A DNA stretch of 64,000 bases from Aggregatimonas sangjinii (GTDB lineage Bacteria; Bacteroidota; Bacteroidia; Flavobacteriales; Flavobacteriaceae): assembly GCF_005943945.1 (NCBI RefSeq), contig NZ_CP040710.1, forward strand, positions 186,001 to 250,000. Direction: 5' to 3'. Position 1 is the first letter of the stretch; every line of letters starts with the position of its first letter. The translations under genes were made by a program, and so were the position numbers. Of this stretch, positions 44,680-55,549 are shown piece by piece. Under the pieces are notes generated by a model. It did not search any database. It saw only the letters and a program-made list of their open reading frames with translations, and had not been told where the DNA came from.

Positions 44680-47007
44680 CTAGCGGTTATCGACTAAAAT
44701 TGAATGTACTTGCCTTCGTAATCTACTCTCCAATATGAGATAATATAGCCCATCCGGCAGTTCGTTCATGCTCATCCGCTCCAAGGAGGCGTGGTCGGTA
44801 TTAAAAACCTTTTCGGAAACCGATTGGCCGTTCGAATTGAATACCGTTGCGGTCAGTTTTTGATTTTCATACCCTCTAAGGTCGATGTTCAATTCCCCTT
44901 TCGTTGGATTGGGGTATACCATCGAAACGGTTTCACCCCTACTCGAACTGCCTTCATTCGCAACGGTAACCGTTAAATCGATAGTGGTTCGGCACCCCTC
45001 GGAAGAGGTCAACACATACGTCCCACTGTTGGCAGCGGTAACGGCCCCGATATTATAATCATCGCCTACCACCGTCCCATCTGGAAAGGCAACGGTAACA
45101 CTAATGTTATTGGGTAGCATACTGAACATGACCTCGGTACCAGAGGTAACGGTCAAGGCGTTTTGTCCGCTCGACCAGACGCCATTCAACCGATATTCCG
45201 GTATAATTCGACCAGGGGCACAGCTTTCCGAGCTCTCTGTTACCTTCAAATCAACGACCGTAGTGCAACCTTCGGAGGAAGTCAATAGGTACGGGCCACT
45301 ATTGGCCGGGGTAACGGCCCCAAGGTTGTAATCGTCGCCCACGACGGTACCATTGGGAAGTTCCACGGTAACCCCAATGTTATTCGGTAGCATACTGAAC
45401 ATGACCTCGGTGCCGTAGGCCACGGTCAAATCGTTCTGGCCGCTTGACCAAACACCATCCAGCCGATATTCCGGTATGATCTGACCAGGGGAGCAGCCCT
45501 CTTCATCGCCTTCCACGGTCAAATTGATGATTGTGGTACAGCCCTCAGATGAGGTCAGCAGGTAAGGGCCATCATTAGCTGGGGTCACTGCCCCGAGGTT
45601 GTAATCGTCACCTACAATCGTGCCGTCGGGCAATTCTATGGTAAGCCCGATATTATTCGGCAGCATACTGAACATCACCTCGGTGCCATAGGTAACGGTC
45701 AGCTCATTTTCTCCGCTCTCCCATACGCCATCCAAACGATATTCGGGGATGATTTCCCCTGAGGCACAATCTTCTTCTTCGGGAGTCGGTGCGGTATAGG
45801 CGCTCAACTCCGCAACATAGGCATCCACCGAAATCCCATCATCCGACCCACTCCAGTCACTTCCGAACAATAAGCGCGTTCCGGAGGGACTGATAGTAAC
45901 ATGCGGTTCTCCCCAATAGTCGATTTCGTCCTCGTCGGATCGATGATGAGCTACGCGATACACTTCACCATCAAATTCATTTACTTTGGCGATAAAGAGC
46001 TCCTGATCCAAGATTTCGACTCCGTCTTTTTCATACCCCATAGAAGACACCGCGACCCAACCACTTTCTGAATTTTTATGTGCCAAGGCTGAAATATGTG
46101 TTCCCGATTTCGAATAGCCGTAATCCTCGGTCGGTGTTACCGCAAAACAGTTGCCCGTGGTAGCATTATGTGCCACCAGCGTGCCTAGACAACCCCCATC
46201 CGGACCTTCGGCAAAGGAAATGGCAAAATAGGCATCGTCGCCATTGCTTAATTTTCCCAGACAGGAGTGTTCTCCCTTTTCGATGTTGAGGTCCCTTACA
46301 AAGTTGCCGTCACCGTCATAGACCGAGGTGTTGTGGTAGAATAAATTTCCGCTGGGAAAGGGCATAGGTGCCGTATAGTTGATATCGGTTATGTTGAATT
46401 CGGTAAGGACACCTGTTGATATTCTATAGTAAAAGGCACTGGAATTGCCGCATCTAAACGAGAACACATCGCTGTCCCATGACATCATTTGAACATCGTT
46501 GCCCGAACTCAATCCGGCAGAGCAACCGCTCAGCGCTCTCATATTATCAATTATCGTCTTAGATTGCGTGTTGACATTGTAGCGGATTAAATCGTCGGTA
46601 TTGTTATCCATATAGAATAGGATATCGGGATCTGAAAAATGCCAAAATACGGCTTCTAAATCATCAGGTCGGATATCCGATAGGTCGCGTATGAAGGTAT
46701 AATCCGTGCCATTCAATAACCTATGGCCGCTCCTTACCGCGTAAACGATGAGCAGACTTTCATCGGCGTTCCAAGCTTGAATCGTACTGTACATGGGTAC
46801 GATCGATCTTCCGGAATTCGCCTCCGAAATTCTTCTAATCGATGTATTGGGAAAGGAAGAGTCGGTAACGGCATCCAGATAGGCGGGTTTCGCCAAGGGC
46901 TGCATCGGGTACTGTGTGAGGTCGTTAGCGGAATACCCTTCGGATAAATCCTGCGAAAACACGCTAAAAATCGAAAATAAAGCAATAAGGGAAATGTACT
47001 TTTTCAT
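44680..47007 (-). CDS. T9SS-secreted propeller protein with three Ig-like repeats
   Basis: 775 aa. Signal peptide (1-18); an N-terminal part (about 30-400) with WD/TolB-like turns (HVTISPSGTRLLFGSDW and similar) that looks like a beta-propeller; three near-identical repeats of about 90 residues starting near 414, 504 and 595 (each C-[AS]-x-G-x-IIPEYRL-[DN]-GVW...SSEGC); and a C-terminal type IX sorting domain from about 690 (MVYPNPTKGELNIDL). It is exported through the outer membrane by T9SS and attached to or released from the surface. The Cys at both ends of each repeat may form a disulfide. The ligand is unknown. Confidence 0.85.
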   Translation of the reverse strand: MKKYISLIALFSIFSVFSQDLSEGYSANDLTQYPMQPLAKPAYLDAVTDSSFPNTSIRRISEANSGRSIVPMYSTIQAWNADESLLIVYAVRSGHRLLNGTDYTFIRDLSDIRPDDLEAVFWHFSDPDILFYMDNNTDDLIRYNVNTQSKTIIDNMRALSGCSAGLSSGNDVQMMSWDSDVFSFRCGNSSAFYYRISTGVLTEFNITDINYTAPMPFPSGNLFYHNTSVYDGDGNFVRDLNIEKGEHSCLGKLSNGDDAYFAISFAEGPDGGCLGTLVAHNATTGNCFAVTPTEDYGYSKSGTHISALAHKNSESGWVAVSSMGYEKDGVEILDQELFIAKVNEFDGEVYRVAHHRSDEDEIDYWGEPHVTISPSGTRLLFGSDWSGSDDGISVDAYVAELSAYTAPTPEEEDCASGEIIPEYRLDGVWESGENELTVTYGTEVMFSMLPNNIGLTIELPDGTIVGDDYNLGAVTPANDGPYLLTSSEGCTTIINLTVEGDEEGCSPGQIIPEYRLDGVWSSGQNDLTVAYGTEVMFSMLPNNIGVTVELPNGTVVGDDYNLGAVTPANSGPYLLTSSEGCTTVVDLKVTESSESCAPGRIIPEYRLNGVWSSGQNALTVTSGTEVMFSMLPNNISVTVAFPDGTVVGDDYNIGAVTAANSGTYVLTSSEGCRTTIDLTVTVANEGSSSRGETVSMVYPNPTKGELNIDLRGYENQKLTATVFNSNGQSVSEKVFNTDHASLERMSMNELPDGLYYLILESRLRRQVHSILVDNR
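44960..45770 (-). repeat. Three tandem gene-internal repeats of about 270 bp
   Basis: The three Ig-like repeats of the T9SS protein are also strongly similar at DNA level (stretches such as GGTAGCATACTGAACATGAC recur). Repeat starts fall near 45767, 45498 and 45225 on the minus strand. This arrangement suggests recent duplication and allows copy-number change by recombination. Confidence 0.8.
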
Positions 47008-47214
47008 AGGTCAACTAGTTTAGGGGTTATTGACTTACTACTTTGCGTACAAATCGGTTTGGGGATAAAATACTAGTTACAAGATACAATTTATTTTGGG
47101 AGTGGGATATTGTTTATGTCAGTAGATGCGAAACCAGTGGATTCCTGTTTTATTTTGAACAATTGCCAAATTAATTGCGCGATTTGTATTTCTTTGCATT
47201 TCTAATAGTGATGT

Positions 47215-47772
47215 ATGGAGTGGATATATGAACCTTGGCCGTGGTATGTTTCAGGCCCAATGATCGCCCTTATTATGTTCTTGCTGCTCATGGTAGGAAA
47301 GAATTTTGGAATGTCTTCGAACCTTCGAACCCTATGTACCATCTGTGGCGCTGGAAATACTGCGGACTTTTTTAAATTTGATTGGAAAGCGCAACGCTGG
47401 AATCTTGTAGTGGTCTTGGGAGCCGTAATCGGCGGTTTTATCGGGGACCAGTTCCTTTCGATGGATACGGCCGTCGCCATTAATCCTGAGACGGTAAGCG
47501 ACTTGAAATCTCTCGGATTCGAAAGCGCAGGCACCGCCTACATGCCATTCGAACTTTTCGATATCAGCGCGTTTACCGATGTCAAAAGCCTCGCGGTTTT
47601 GACAATTGGGGGTCTTTTGGTTGGTTTTGGTACACGCTACGCAGGCGGATGTACATCTGGACACGCTATTTCCGGTCTGAGCGATTTACAACTCCCTTCC
47701 TTGATAGCCGTTATCGGATTCTTTATTGGTGGCCTGACCATGATTCATTTTATCTACCCCCTAATTTTTTAA
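47215..47772 (+). CDS. YeeE/YedE-family transporter, N-terminal half protein
   Basis: 185 aa with about five TM helices (PF04143). Key features: the Cys motif GGCTSGH (Cys146), typical of sulfur-compound (thiosulfate) uptake channels of the YeeE type, and CTICG (Cys41, Cys44). Full YeeE proteins are about 350 aa; here the two halves are separate genes, this one followed 4 bp later by the DUF6691 half. They probably form one transporter for thiosulfate or another small sulfur compound. Confidence 0.85.
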   Translation: MEWIYEPWPWYVSGPMIALIMFLLLMVGKNFGMSSNLRTLCTICGAGNTADFFKFDWKAQRWNLVVVLGAVIGGFIGDQFLSMDTAVAINPETVSDLKSLGFESAGTAYMPFELFDISAFTDVKSLAVLTIGGLLVGFGTRYAGGCTSGHAISGLSDLQLPSLIAVIGFFIGGLTMIHFIYPLIF

Positions 47773-47776
47773 TATC

Positions 47777-48190
47777 ATGAGAACCGTATCCTATTTGATT
47801 ATCGGTATCCTTTTTGGTATTACCATGTTTAAGTCAGAGGCAGCATCGTGGTTTCGAATCTATGAAATGTTCAAGTTTGAATCTTTTCATATGTACGGCA
47901 TCATAGGTTCAGCCTTGGTCCTTGGCATTATTGTGGTTCAAGCAATCAAACTATTGCCGATAAAATCGTTTTATGGGGAAAAAATCAATTTCAGTCCAAA
48001 AGCCAAGAGCTTCAGCAGGTATATGTTCGGGGGCATAATTTTCGGATTGGGTTGGGCGTTGGCAGGAGCTTGCCCCGGACCTATGTTTACCTTGGTGGGT
48101 GCCGGCTTCGCACCCATTTTGGTGGTTATCGTATCTTCCATTCTCGGAACTTTTTTATACGGTCTTTTAAGAAATAAACTACCCCATTAG
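47777..48190 (+). CDS. DUF6691 YeeE/YedE-like transporter, second half
   Basis: 137 aa with four TM helices. The motif GWALAGACPGP (about 92-102, Cys99) is the counterpart of the GGCTSGH motif of the partner gene. The gene starts 4 bp after the partner, so the two make one unit. In many bacteria this pair accompanies genes for sulfide or persulfide handling. No such enzyme (SQR, persulfide dioxygenase, rhodanese) is visible in this window. Confidence 0.87.
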   Translation: MRTVSYLIIGILFGITMFKSEAASWFRIYEMFKFESFHMYGIIGSALVLGIIVVQAIKLLPIKSFYGEKINFSPKAKSFSRYMFGGIIFGLGWALAGACPGPMFTLVGAGFAPILVVIVSSILGTFLYGLLRNKLPH

Positions 48191-48330
48191 CTAATTGCCA
48201 TAGCATCTCTAGCTTCGATTTCATAGACTCAAAAGGAGTGTAAGCAGATGTTAAAACACGGGATGAATTTATTAAAGCTGTAAGGAAGGCTTCCATTTCA
48301 ACACTAAATCGGTATTGTCCTGAAGTTGAA

Positions 48331-49296
48331 ATGATGCGGATTCTTTTTCTAAGTCTTTTTTTGGCGGGTTGTCAGCCGCTTTTATCCCAAACTTGTTGTT
48401 CGGGCGGGGTGCCGTTGTCCAATAATCTGGGTCTTCCCAATGAAGGTGGAGGGTCTTTGACCCTTGGTCTGAATTATGATTACAACAACCTGAATACCTT
48501 GAATGTAGGCTCCGACAAGTTAGACGATGATTCCAGGTTGCGAAACACCAATTCTTTATTGCTGAATCTGGGGTATTCCTTTACCGATCGGTTATCTGTA
48601 GAATCGCTGTTCACTTGGGTCAACCAAACCCGCACCATAGCCCAATTCGGAAACGAAAATTTTACGGAGACCACGGGTTTGGGCGACGCTGTTTTATTGA
48701 TAAAATACGCCTTCCCGGAAGTATTGGGCGGCAGCTCGGTGTTGAATTTGGGAGCGGGGGGAAAAATCCCACTAGGAAAATCTGATTTGACGACCGAAGA
48801 AGGAGTACAGTTGAACGCAGATCTTCAGCCGGGAAGCGGCGCTTGGGATGCCCTTGGTTGGATGTCGATTTCTAAAAATTTGGGATTTAGACCTTCGGCC
48901 ACCCTTTCGGGGAGTGTTACCTATAGATATACCGGAAAGAACGATTCCTATTTGAACAATACGGCGGTCTATGAATTCGGAAACGTACTTCAGGCCAATG
49001 TGGGGTATACCGATCAATTCTTGCTGTTCAATACCGTCTTTAATCCCGGTTTAATCGTCAAGTACCGCAAGGCGGATTCCGACGAAATCGATACCACTAC
49101 CTTACCCAATACCGGAGGGGAATGGATTTTTATCAGGCCTGAGCTGCTGGCAAAAATTACCCCTGCCCTGACGCTTTCGACCCGATTGGAAATACCAATT
49201 TATAGCTATGTAGATGGTACACAGCTGACCCCGACCTTGCGCTTTAGCGCCGGCTTGTCGTATACATTTAAAAAGAGTACCGTATTGAACCCTTAA
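48331..49296 (+). CDS. Outer-membrane beta-barrel protein of unknown substrate
   Basis: 321 aa. A signal peptide (about 1-20) is followed directly by a Cys pair (TCCSGG, 22-23). The mature part has alternating strands with Gly/Tyr-rich turns (LTLGLNYDYNNL, LLNLGYSF, LNLGAGGKIPLGKSD, RFSAGLSYTF), like the transporter/phenol-MetA-degradation-type porins. The signal segment includes FLAGC, so lipidation is possible but unlikely for a barrel. It lies 140 bp after the YeeE pair and 12 bp before the DUF3179 gene. I see only an 11-codon frame in the 140-bp spacer. Confidence 0.72.
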   Translation: MMRILFLSLFLAGCQPLLSQTCCSGGVPLSNNLGLPNEGGGSLTLGLNYDYNNLNTLNVGSDKLDDDSRLRNTNSLLLNLGYSFTDRLSVESLFTWVNQTRTIAQFGNENFTETTGLGDAVLLIKYAFPEVLGGSSVLNLGAGGKIPLGKSDLTTEEGVQLNADLQPGSGAWDALGWMSISKNLGFRPSATLSGSVTYRYTGKNDSYLNNTAVYEFGNVLQANVGYTDQFLLFNTVFNPGLIVKYRKADSDEIDTTTLPNTGGEWIFIRPELLAKITPALTLSTRLEIPIYSYVDGTQLTPTLRFSAGLSYTFKKSTVLNP

Positions 49297-49308
49297 ATAG
49301 ATTACACT

Positions 49309-50361
49309 ATGAGAAATGCAATCCTACTACTATTAGTTTCCTCGACCTTATTATGTCAATGTAGCACATCAAGTACTAACAGTCAAACGGTTGATTCCAA
49401 TGCCACGGAATGGAGCATACCCATTTCGGAAGTTTTGGATGGCGGCCCGGGCCGAGACGGTATTCCCGCCTTGGAAAACCCTAGTTTTTTAACTGCTACA
49501 GAGGCTACTTTCTTGGTTGATAACGATTTGGTTATCGGTTACAAAAATGGGGATGATGTTCGGGCATATCCGCATAATATCCTCGATTGGCATGAGATTG
49601 TTAACGATAACATCGGTGATGTCTCGCTTGCCGTAACTTATTGCCCCTTGACCGGTACCGGTATTGGGTGGAACCGGATTATTCGAGGCCAGGAAACCAC
49701 CTTCGGCGTTTCAGGGTTATTGTATCAAACGAACTTGATGCCTTTTGATAGGGCAACGGAAAGTAACTGGTCACAGCTATTGAACGAATCGGTCAATGGA
49801 AGTCTTATCGGTGAAAAGATAGACGTGATCACTCTCGTGGAAACCGATTGGAAAACATGGAAGGACCTCTATCCGGATACCAAAGTAGTTGGTCGGGATA
49901 CCGGTTTTTCAAGAACCTATGGCACTTATCCGTATGGGGATTACAGGACGAACAACACTTCTTTTTTGTTTCCTACACCAAAAGATGATAGGTTGCCCGC
50001 TAAAGATAGGGTTCACGCCATCATTGATGAATCGAACGCCAAAGTATTTCAATTTAGCGATTTCACCAGTACTCCTGTAATCAAAGACACCTTTATGGGG
50101 CGGAATTACCTTCTTGTGGGCAATGAAAATTTTATCATGTCTTATGCGCTGAACAGTTCGCAGGATGCGCTGGATTTTGAGTATGCCTTCGACGGTAACT
50201 CAGAGGTCATTTTTTCGGATAATGAAGGGAATTCCTGGAATATTTTCGGGGAAGCGGTCGCAGGCCCTAGGGAAGGGGAGCGGTTAGCGTCCTCTACGGC
50301 GTTTATGGCCTATTGGTTTTCCATTCCTGCATTCTATGAAACGGAAATTTTTGGCAATTAG
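49309..50361 (+). CDS. DUF3179 lipoprotein
   Basis: 350 aa. Signal peptide with possible lipobox LCQC (Cys18). The DUF3179 hallmark segments are present: DGIPALENPSF (50-60), AYPHNILDWHEIVND (87-101, with two His) and VTYCPLTGTG (109-118, with Cys112). The His and Cys residues could bind a metal. The function of the family is not known. It is 12 bp downstream of the barrel gene and ends at a good hairpin, so it closes this small operon. Confidence 0.87.
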   Translation: MRNAILLLLVSSTLLCQCSTSSTNSQTVDSNATEWSIPISEVLDGGPGRDGIPALENPSFLTATEATFLVDNDLVIGYKNGDDVRAYPHNILDWHEIVNDNIGDVSLAVTYCPLTGTGIGWNRIIRGQETTFGVSGLLYQTNLMPFDRATESNWSQLLNESVNGSLIGEKIDVITLVETDWKTWKDLYPDTKVVGRDTGFSRTYGTYPYGDYRTNNTSFLFPTPKDDRLPAKDRVHAIIDESNAKVFQFSDFTSTPVIKDTFMGRNYLLVGNENFIMSYALNSSQDALDFEYAFDGNSEVIFSDNEGNSWNIFGEAVAGPREGERLASSTAFMAYWFSIPAFYETEIFGN

Positions 50362-50388
50362 GTATTTCCTTGTCCCCGAAATCTAAAG

Positions 50389-50417
50389 AACCGTTCACTA
50401 CCGGCTAGTGGGCGGTT
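50389..50417 (+). terminator. Terminator after the DUF3179 gene
   Basis: Arms 50389-50400 (AACCGTTCACTA) and 50406-50417 (TAGTGGGCGGTT) form a 12-bp stem that includes two G-U pairs, with a five-base loop and TTTT at the 3' side. Confidence 0.7.
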
Positions 50418-50505
50418 TTGAGTTTGTGTGCCCTTAATCGGCATCATCGACCATCCTACCCCTGTGGAAGGAAAAGCCTGTATTTTTGGTTAGAGTCCAT
50501 AGACC

Positions 50506-52797
50506 CTAATTCACGCGAATGGTTTGAACTTCAGAAAATAACGTACCATCTTGACTCATACCTTCGATATAAAGTTTCAGGTTTTCCAGTCCGTATTTGG
50601 GGATTTTAAGGCTAGTCTTTCCTTGCATATCCACTAATAGGGCAGGCTCCCAATGAACTGAACCGTATTGGAGATAATCTTGGGAAGAATAGGAAGAATA
50701 TTTAGGATTGTAATACTCTTTCGGTCTCTCAAAGCCTTCGTTCAATAGAATATTAGCTTTGGTCTCTAAAGGCTTTTTTCTTTTGCTGGTCACCAATATC
50801 GGTCCATGGGTGCTTTGATATATTACGTAGTCAAAAAGGGCCATCGAGTTATCGTAAAAACCAAAGTCGTTGATTCCATCGATTATTACTCCTACTGGAA
50901 TTTTTTCGGGCCCTCTGGTGTAAAACGCATAGGTTAAACCGCTCTTGTAATCAAAAAAGGTTCGAAAGCCTAGTTTTCTAATGAAATTGGCAAGGGTTCC
51001 CTTTTCATCCGTAATTTTCAAACCTGTCATCGAGCTGTTCCTTAAGAAGAATTTTTTTTGCATTTCAGTACTGACGGTAACATTTTCCAGAGTAATGATA
51101 TTTTCGTTGTCATTAGTTTCTAAACCGGAGAGACTTGAATAGGAGGGGTAGTCCCCAACTTTTTCGGGGTAGCGATACTTGCCAATGTCCAAATCGTCAG
51201 GTTCGATAGCCGAGAATGCCTTGAGCTCAACCTTTGGCTTCGAGGGTTTTCCTTCGCCATCAAATAGGATAGCGGATACTGGACTATCTTTAAACACAAT
51301 AGCGTTCGGAATATCGAATTGTCCCGAATCATTGATTTTTGCAACATACTGGCTATTTGTGCTTCCTTCCAAAAGAAAAATAGTTCGCTTATCCTTCTTC
51401 ACATTCTGTACGCTGCCGGTCAAAGAAATCCCTTTTTCCATCGATACTTCGTTGTTGGTTTGAGACGTAAATACGTTCGTCCAATCATACTTGCTCCAGC
51501 CTTGGCTCAGTAAAAGATTGTCGAGCTCATAACTTTTTTTCCGATCCATATCCCGAAAATAGTAAGGCGCATTTTCTACCTGGGTTTTAATGTAGGGGCG
51601 TAATAGGAAAGCGGAGGTTATCGAATTGTTGGGGTGGTTTGCCTTTGTTTCCGAAGGCAGGATGGAGATACTCAGGTTAGTAGGCGTATACTCTTGAGAA
51701 AATAGATCGAGCTGAATACTTAGGGAATCTTTGAGATTTTTTTGGCGGCCTATTTTCGTGGAAACATTTCCGATTTTGAGGCCGGCATTATTGAACAAAA
51801 GTCGCTCTGCGATTGGGTTCAAGTCTTGGTCGAATAAGGTCAGAATATTGATCCCGGGCCATAATTTATCCTTGGTAAAGGCCAAGGTCTTTTCTTCACC
51901 TTCGAACTGAAAGCTGTTCAGCATTAACAGACCATCTCGATGTATGGCAATATGAAAATCTTTGCCCTTTATATTGGTTAGGGTTTTGGCATTCGTATGT
52001 AAGGCGATGGTTATTTTCTCTTCATTGAGATTGTTCGCTGAGAAGACAACCCCAGTATCCATTGCTTTGGGTATGGCCTTGGTAATGGTTTTTTCATTTG
52101 GCAATGTAATGACCAGCGAATACGCTTTATTCTCTTGATAATAAAAATTGAACTTTCCGATTCCGTAAGTATTACTGTATATGTGTTCCAGGACCTGCGA
52201 GCCATCGGTGGCCACGACCTTGCCCTCCTGAAAGGGAACGCCCCTCCCATTTTGGTCCACAAGCTTAAAACTTATCGTATTCCGAGCTTCGGAAAGCATA
52301 TGTCCCCCTTCTGGCAATAATTGAATACCATAATTCTCGGAGAGTTCGGTATCCTGAGCTGGGCGGGAGCCGTCCCGAATCTCTATTTTTTGGACATAGG
52401 AATCATCTTCCTTGAAGTTTTTCATCCATTTTGTATGGGCTTTTACGAAAAAATCCCCGTTACCATATACAGGCTTCACTTCGAAAGAACCTATGGCAAT
52501 ACCTTCGTTTACGTAAAAAACACCTTTGGTCAATTGTTTGCCCTCCGAATTGTAAAGGCCGCAATATAAATTCGTGGTTTTATTGAAGGGTAGACCGGTT
52601 TTTGCGTCGTAGAGATAAGCAGTGAACCAAATGTGTTCCCCGTTCAGGTAGGACGTCTTGTTCAGGTGTAAGTATACTTTTTCCCTTGGAAGTTCAAAGT
52701 AACGGGAATAGGTACTTTCAAGTTCTTCTACCTCGTTGTTCTGGGAAAAACCGGATTGTAGAAGGGCTAGGAGGATAGCAAATATGAATTTTTTCAT
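50506..52797 (-). CDS. Large secreted protein with an MG2-like beta-sandwich start, function unknown
   Basis: 763 aa with a signal peptide (about 1-18, GFS-Q). The N-terminal part, with EKVYLHLNKTSYLNGEHIWF (about 39-58), resembles the macroglobulin (MG2-type) beta-sandwich seen in many Bacteroidetes surface proteins. A plug-like segment occurs near 580-680 (LENVTVSTEM..., IPVGVIIDGINDFG), similar to the TonB receptor plug domains in proteins of this kind, but there is no barrel. It may help to assemble or position surface proteins; this is a guess. The gene stands alone; a groEL terminator lies upstream. Confidence 0.72.
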   Translation of the reverse strand: MKKFIFAILLALLQSGFSQNNEVEELESTYSRYFELPREKVYLHLNKTSYLNGEHIWFTAYLYDAKTGLPFNKTTNLYCGLYNSEGKQLTKGVFYVNEGIAIGSFEVKPVYGNGDFFVKAHTKWMKNFKEDDSYVQKIEIRDGSRPAQDTELSENYGIQLLPEGGHMLSEARNTISFKLVDQNGRGVPFQEGKVVATDGSQVLEHIYSNTYGIGKFNFYYQENKAYSLVITLPNEKTITKAIPKAMDTGVVFSANNLNEEKITIALHTNAKTLTNIKGKDFHIAIHRDGLLMLNSFQFEGEEKTLAFTKDKLWPGINILTLFDQDLNPIAERLLFNNAGLKIGNVSTKIGRQKNLKDSLSIQLDLFSQEYTPTNLSISILPSETKANHPNNSITSAFLLRPYIKTQVENAPYYFRDMDRKKSYELDNLLLSQGWSKYDWTNVFTSQTNNEVSMEKGISLTGSVQNVKKDKRTIFLLEGSTNSQYVAKINDSGQFDIPNAIVFKDSPVSAILFDGEGKPSKPKVELKAFSAIEPDDLDIGKYRYPEKVGDYPSYSSLSGLETNDNENIITLENVTVSTEMQKKFFLRNSSMTGLKITDEKGTLANFIRKLGFRTFFDYKSGLTYAFYTRGPEKIPVGVIIDGINDFGFYDNSMALFDYVIYQSTHGPILVTSKRKKPLETKANILLNEGFERPKEYYNPKYSSYSSQDYLQYGSVHWEPALLVDMQGKTSLKIPKYGLENLKLYIEGMSQDGTLFSEVQTIRVN

Positions 52798-52844
52798 GAT
52801 TTTTAAGCAAGGTTCCCTTTAAAGATAAAGCATAAAAACGAAAA

Positions 52845-52871
52845 AACCGCCCTTGGGATACATGGGCGGTT
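52845..52871 (-). terminator. Rho-independent terminator of groEL
   Basis: On the minus strand, stem AACCGCCC/GGGCGGTT (8 bp, 11-nt loop) is followed by TTTTTTCG. It begins 33 bp after the groEL stop. Confidence 0.85.
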
Positions 52872-52903
52872 CTGACAACTAAATTGTTATTAGTAGGTTA
52901 CCA

Positions 52904-54705
<1,802 letters not shown>

Positions 54706-54719
54706 ACGTAACGATAATG

Positions 54720-54998
54720 CTAAATGATTGCAATGATGTACTTCTCTTGCATCATGAGGTAATCGTTACCTTCCCATTTTAGCTCTGTACCACCGAATTT
54801 CTCGTAGATAACTTTGTCGCCGACCTTAACGGAGATTTTTTCGTCTTTGGTGCCGGGACCTACGGCAATAACCTTACCTTTTTGGGGTTTTTCTTTGGCG
54901 GTATCGGGAATGTAAATACCTGAAGCGGTTTTGGTTTCGGCCGCCATTGGTTCAATAAGAACCCTATCAGCCAATGGTTTAATACTTACTTTAGCCAT
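54720..54998 (-). CDS. groES: 10-kDa co-chaperonin GroES
   Basis: 92 aa. It caps the GroEL ring. Seen: [12 protein letters not shown], the mobile loop [20 protein letters not shown] (about 22-41) and the roof segment. It starts after the secG terminator, so it has its own promoter in the 103 bp upstream; I could not find a clear TAnnTTTG box nor a CIRCE-type repeat there. Confidence 0.97.
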   Translation of the reverse strand: MAKVSIKPLADRVLIEPMAAETKTASGIYIPDTAKEKPQKGKVIAVGPGTKDEKISVKVGDKVIYEKFGGTELKWEGNDYLMMQEKYIIAII

Positions 54999-55101
54999 AT
55001 GATTTTTAGTTTTAAGTTGAAATTTATATTTGTGTTCTTGAAAAGTTGTATAAAAAGCAGAAATTATGCCATGGTATAAAAACTGACACTTTGTGAAAAC
55101 A

Positions 55102-55134
55102 AAAATGCCAGCTTGTCATTTGGGCTGGCATTTT
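55102..55134 (-). terminator. Terminator after secG
   Basis: Arms 55102-55112 and 55124-55134 (AAAATGCCAGC/GCTGGCATTTT, 11 bp perfect). The minus strand continues TTTTTGTTTTC. It ends the miaB-secG operon and separates it from groES. Confidence 0.88.
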
Positions 55135-55153
55135 GTATGATGTTCTCTTTATG

Positions 55154-55543
55154 TTATTGAGCGCTGTCACCTGGAGTCGGTTCCGAAGGTACCGCAGTTG
55201 GCAAATCAGCTTCTGGAACGGTTTCGGGAATCGCATCGGGTAATTCTTCGGGTACGGTCGTTTCGATACCGTCACCGTTCAATAATTTAGAGTCGCCATC
55301 ACCGAACTTACCCGGTAAGGCGATGTTGGATGCTAAAATCAATGCGACCAATATGGCACCTAGCGTCCATGTACTTTTATCAAGAAAATCCCCTGTCTTC
55401 TTTACCCCGCCGACAACCTGACTTCCACCTCCGCCAAATGAGGACGACAATCCGCCGCCTTTAGGGTTTTGTACCATAATGACCAAAACCAACAAGAAAC
55501 AGACTACAATGATGAGAATCAGAAATATTGTAAATGTGCTCAT
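55154..55543 (-). CDS. secG: Preprotein translocase subunit SecG
   Basis: 129 aa. Two TM helices (about 5-23 and 58-75) with the typical loop MVQNPKGGGLSSSFGGGGSQ between them. It assists SecYEG in protein export. The C-terminal tail (about 85-129) is rich in Pro, Glu and Asp and is longer than in E. coli SecG (110 aa). It begins 6 bp after the upstream TPR-like gene. Confidence 0.95.
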   Translation of the reverse strand: MSTFTIFLILIIVVCFLLVLVIMVQNPKGGGLSSSFGGGGSQVVGGVKKTGDFLDKSTWTLGAILVALILASNIALPGKFGDGDSKLLNGDGIETTVPEELPDAIPETVPEADLPTAVPSEPTPGDSAQ

Positions 55544-55549
55544 GCGTAC

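Noticed and set aside
48191-48330. Short frame ATGTTAAAACACGGG... (11 codons) between the YeeE pair and the barrel gene
   Set aside because: It is too short and has no supporting signals; it is left as plain spacer.
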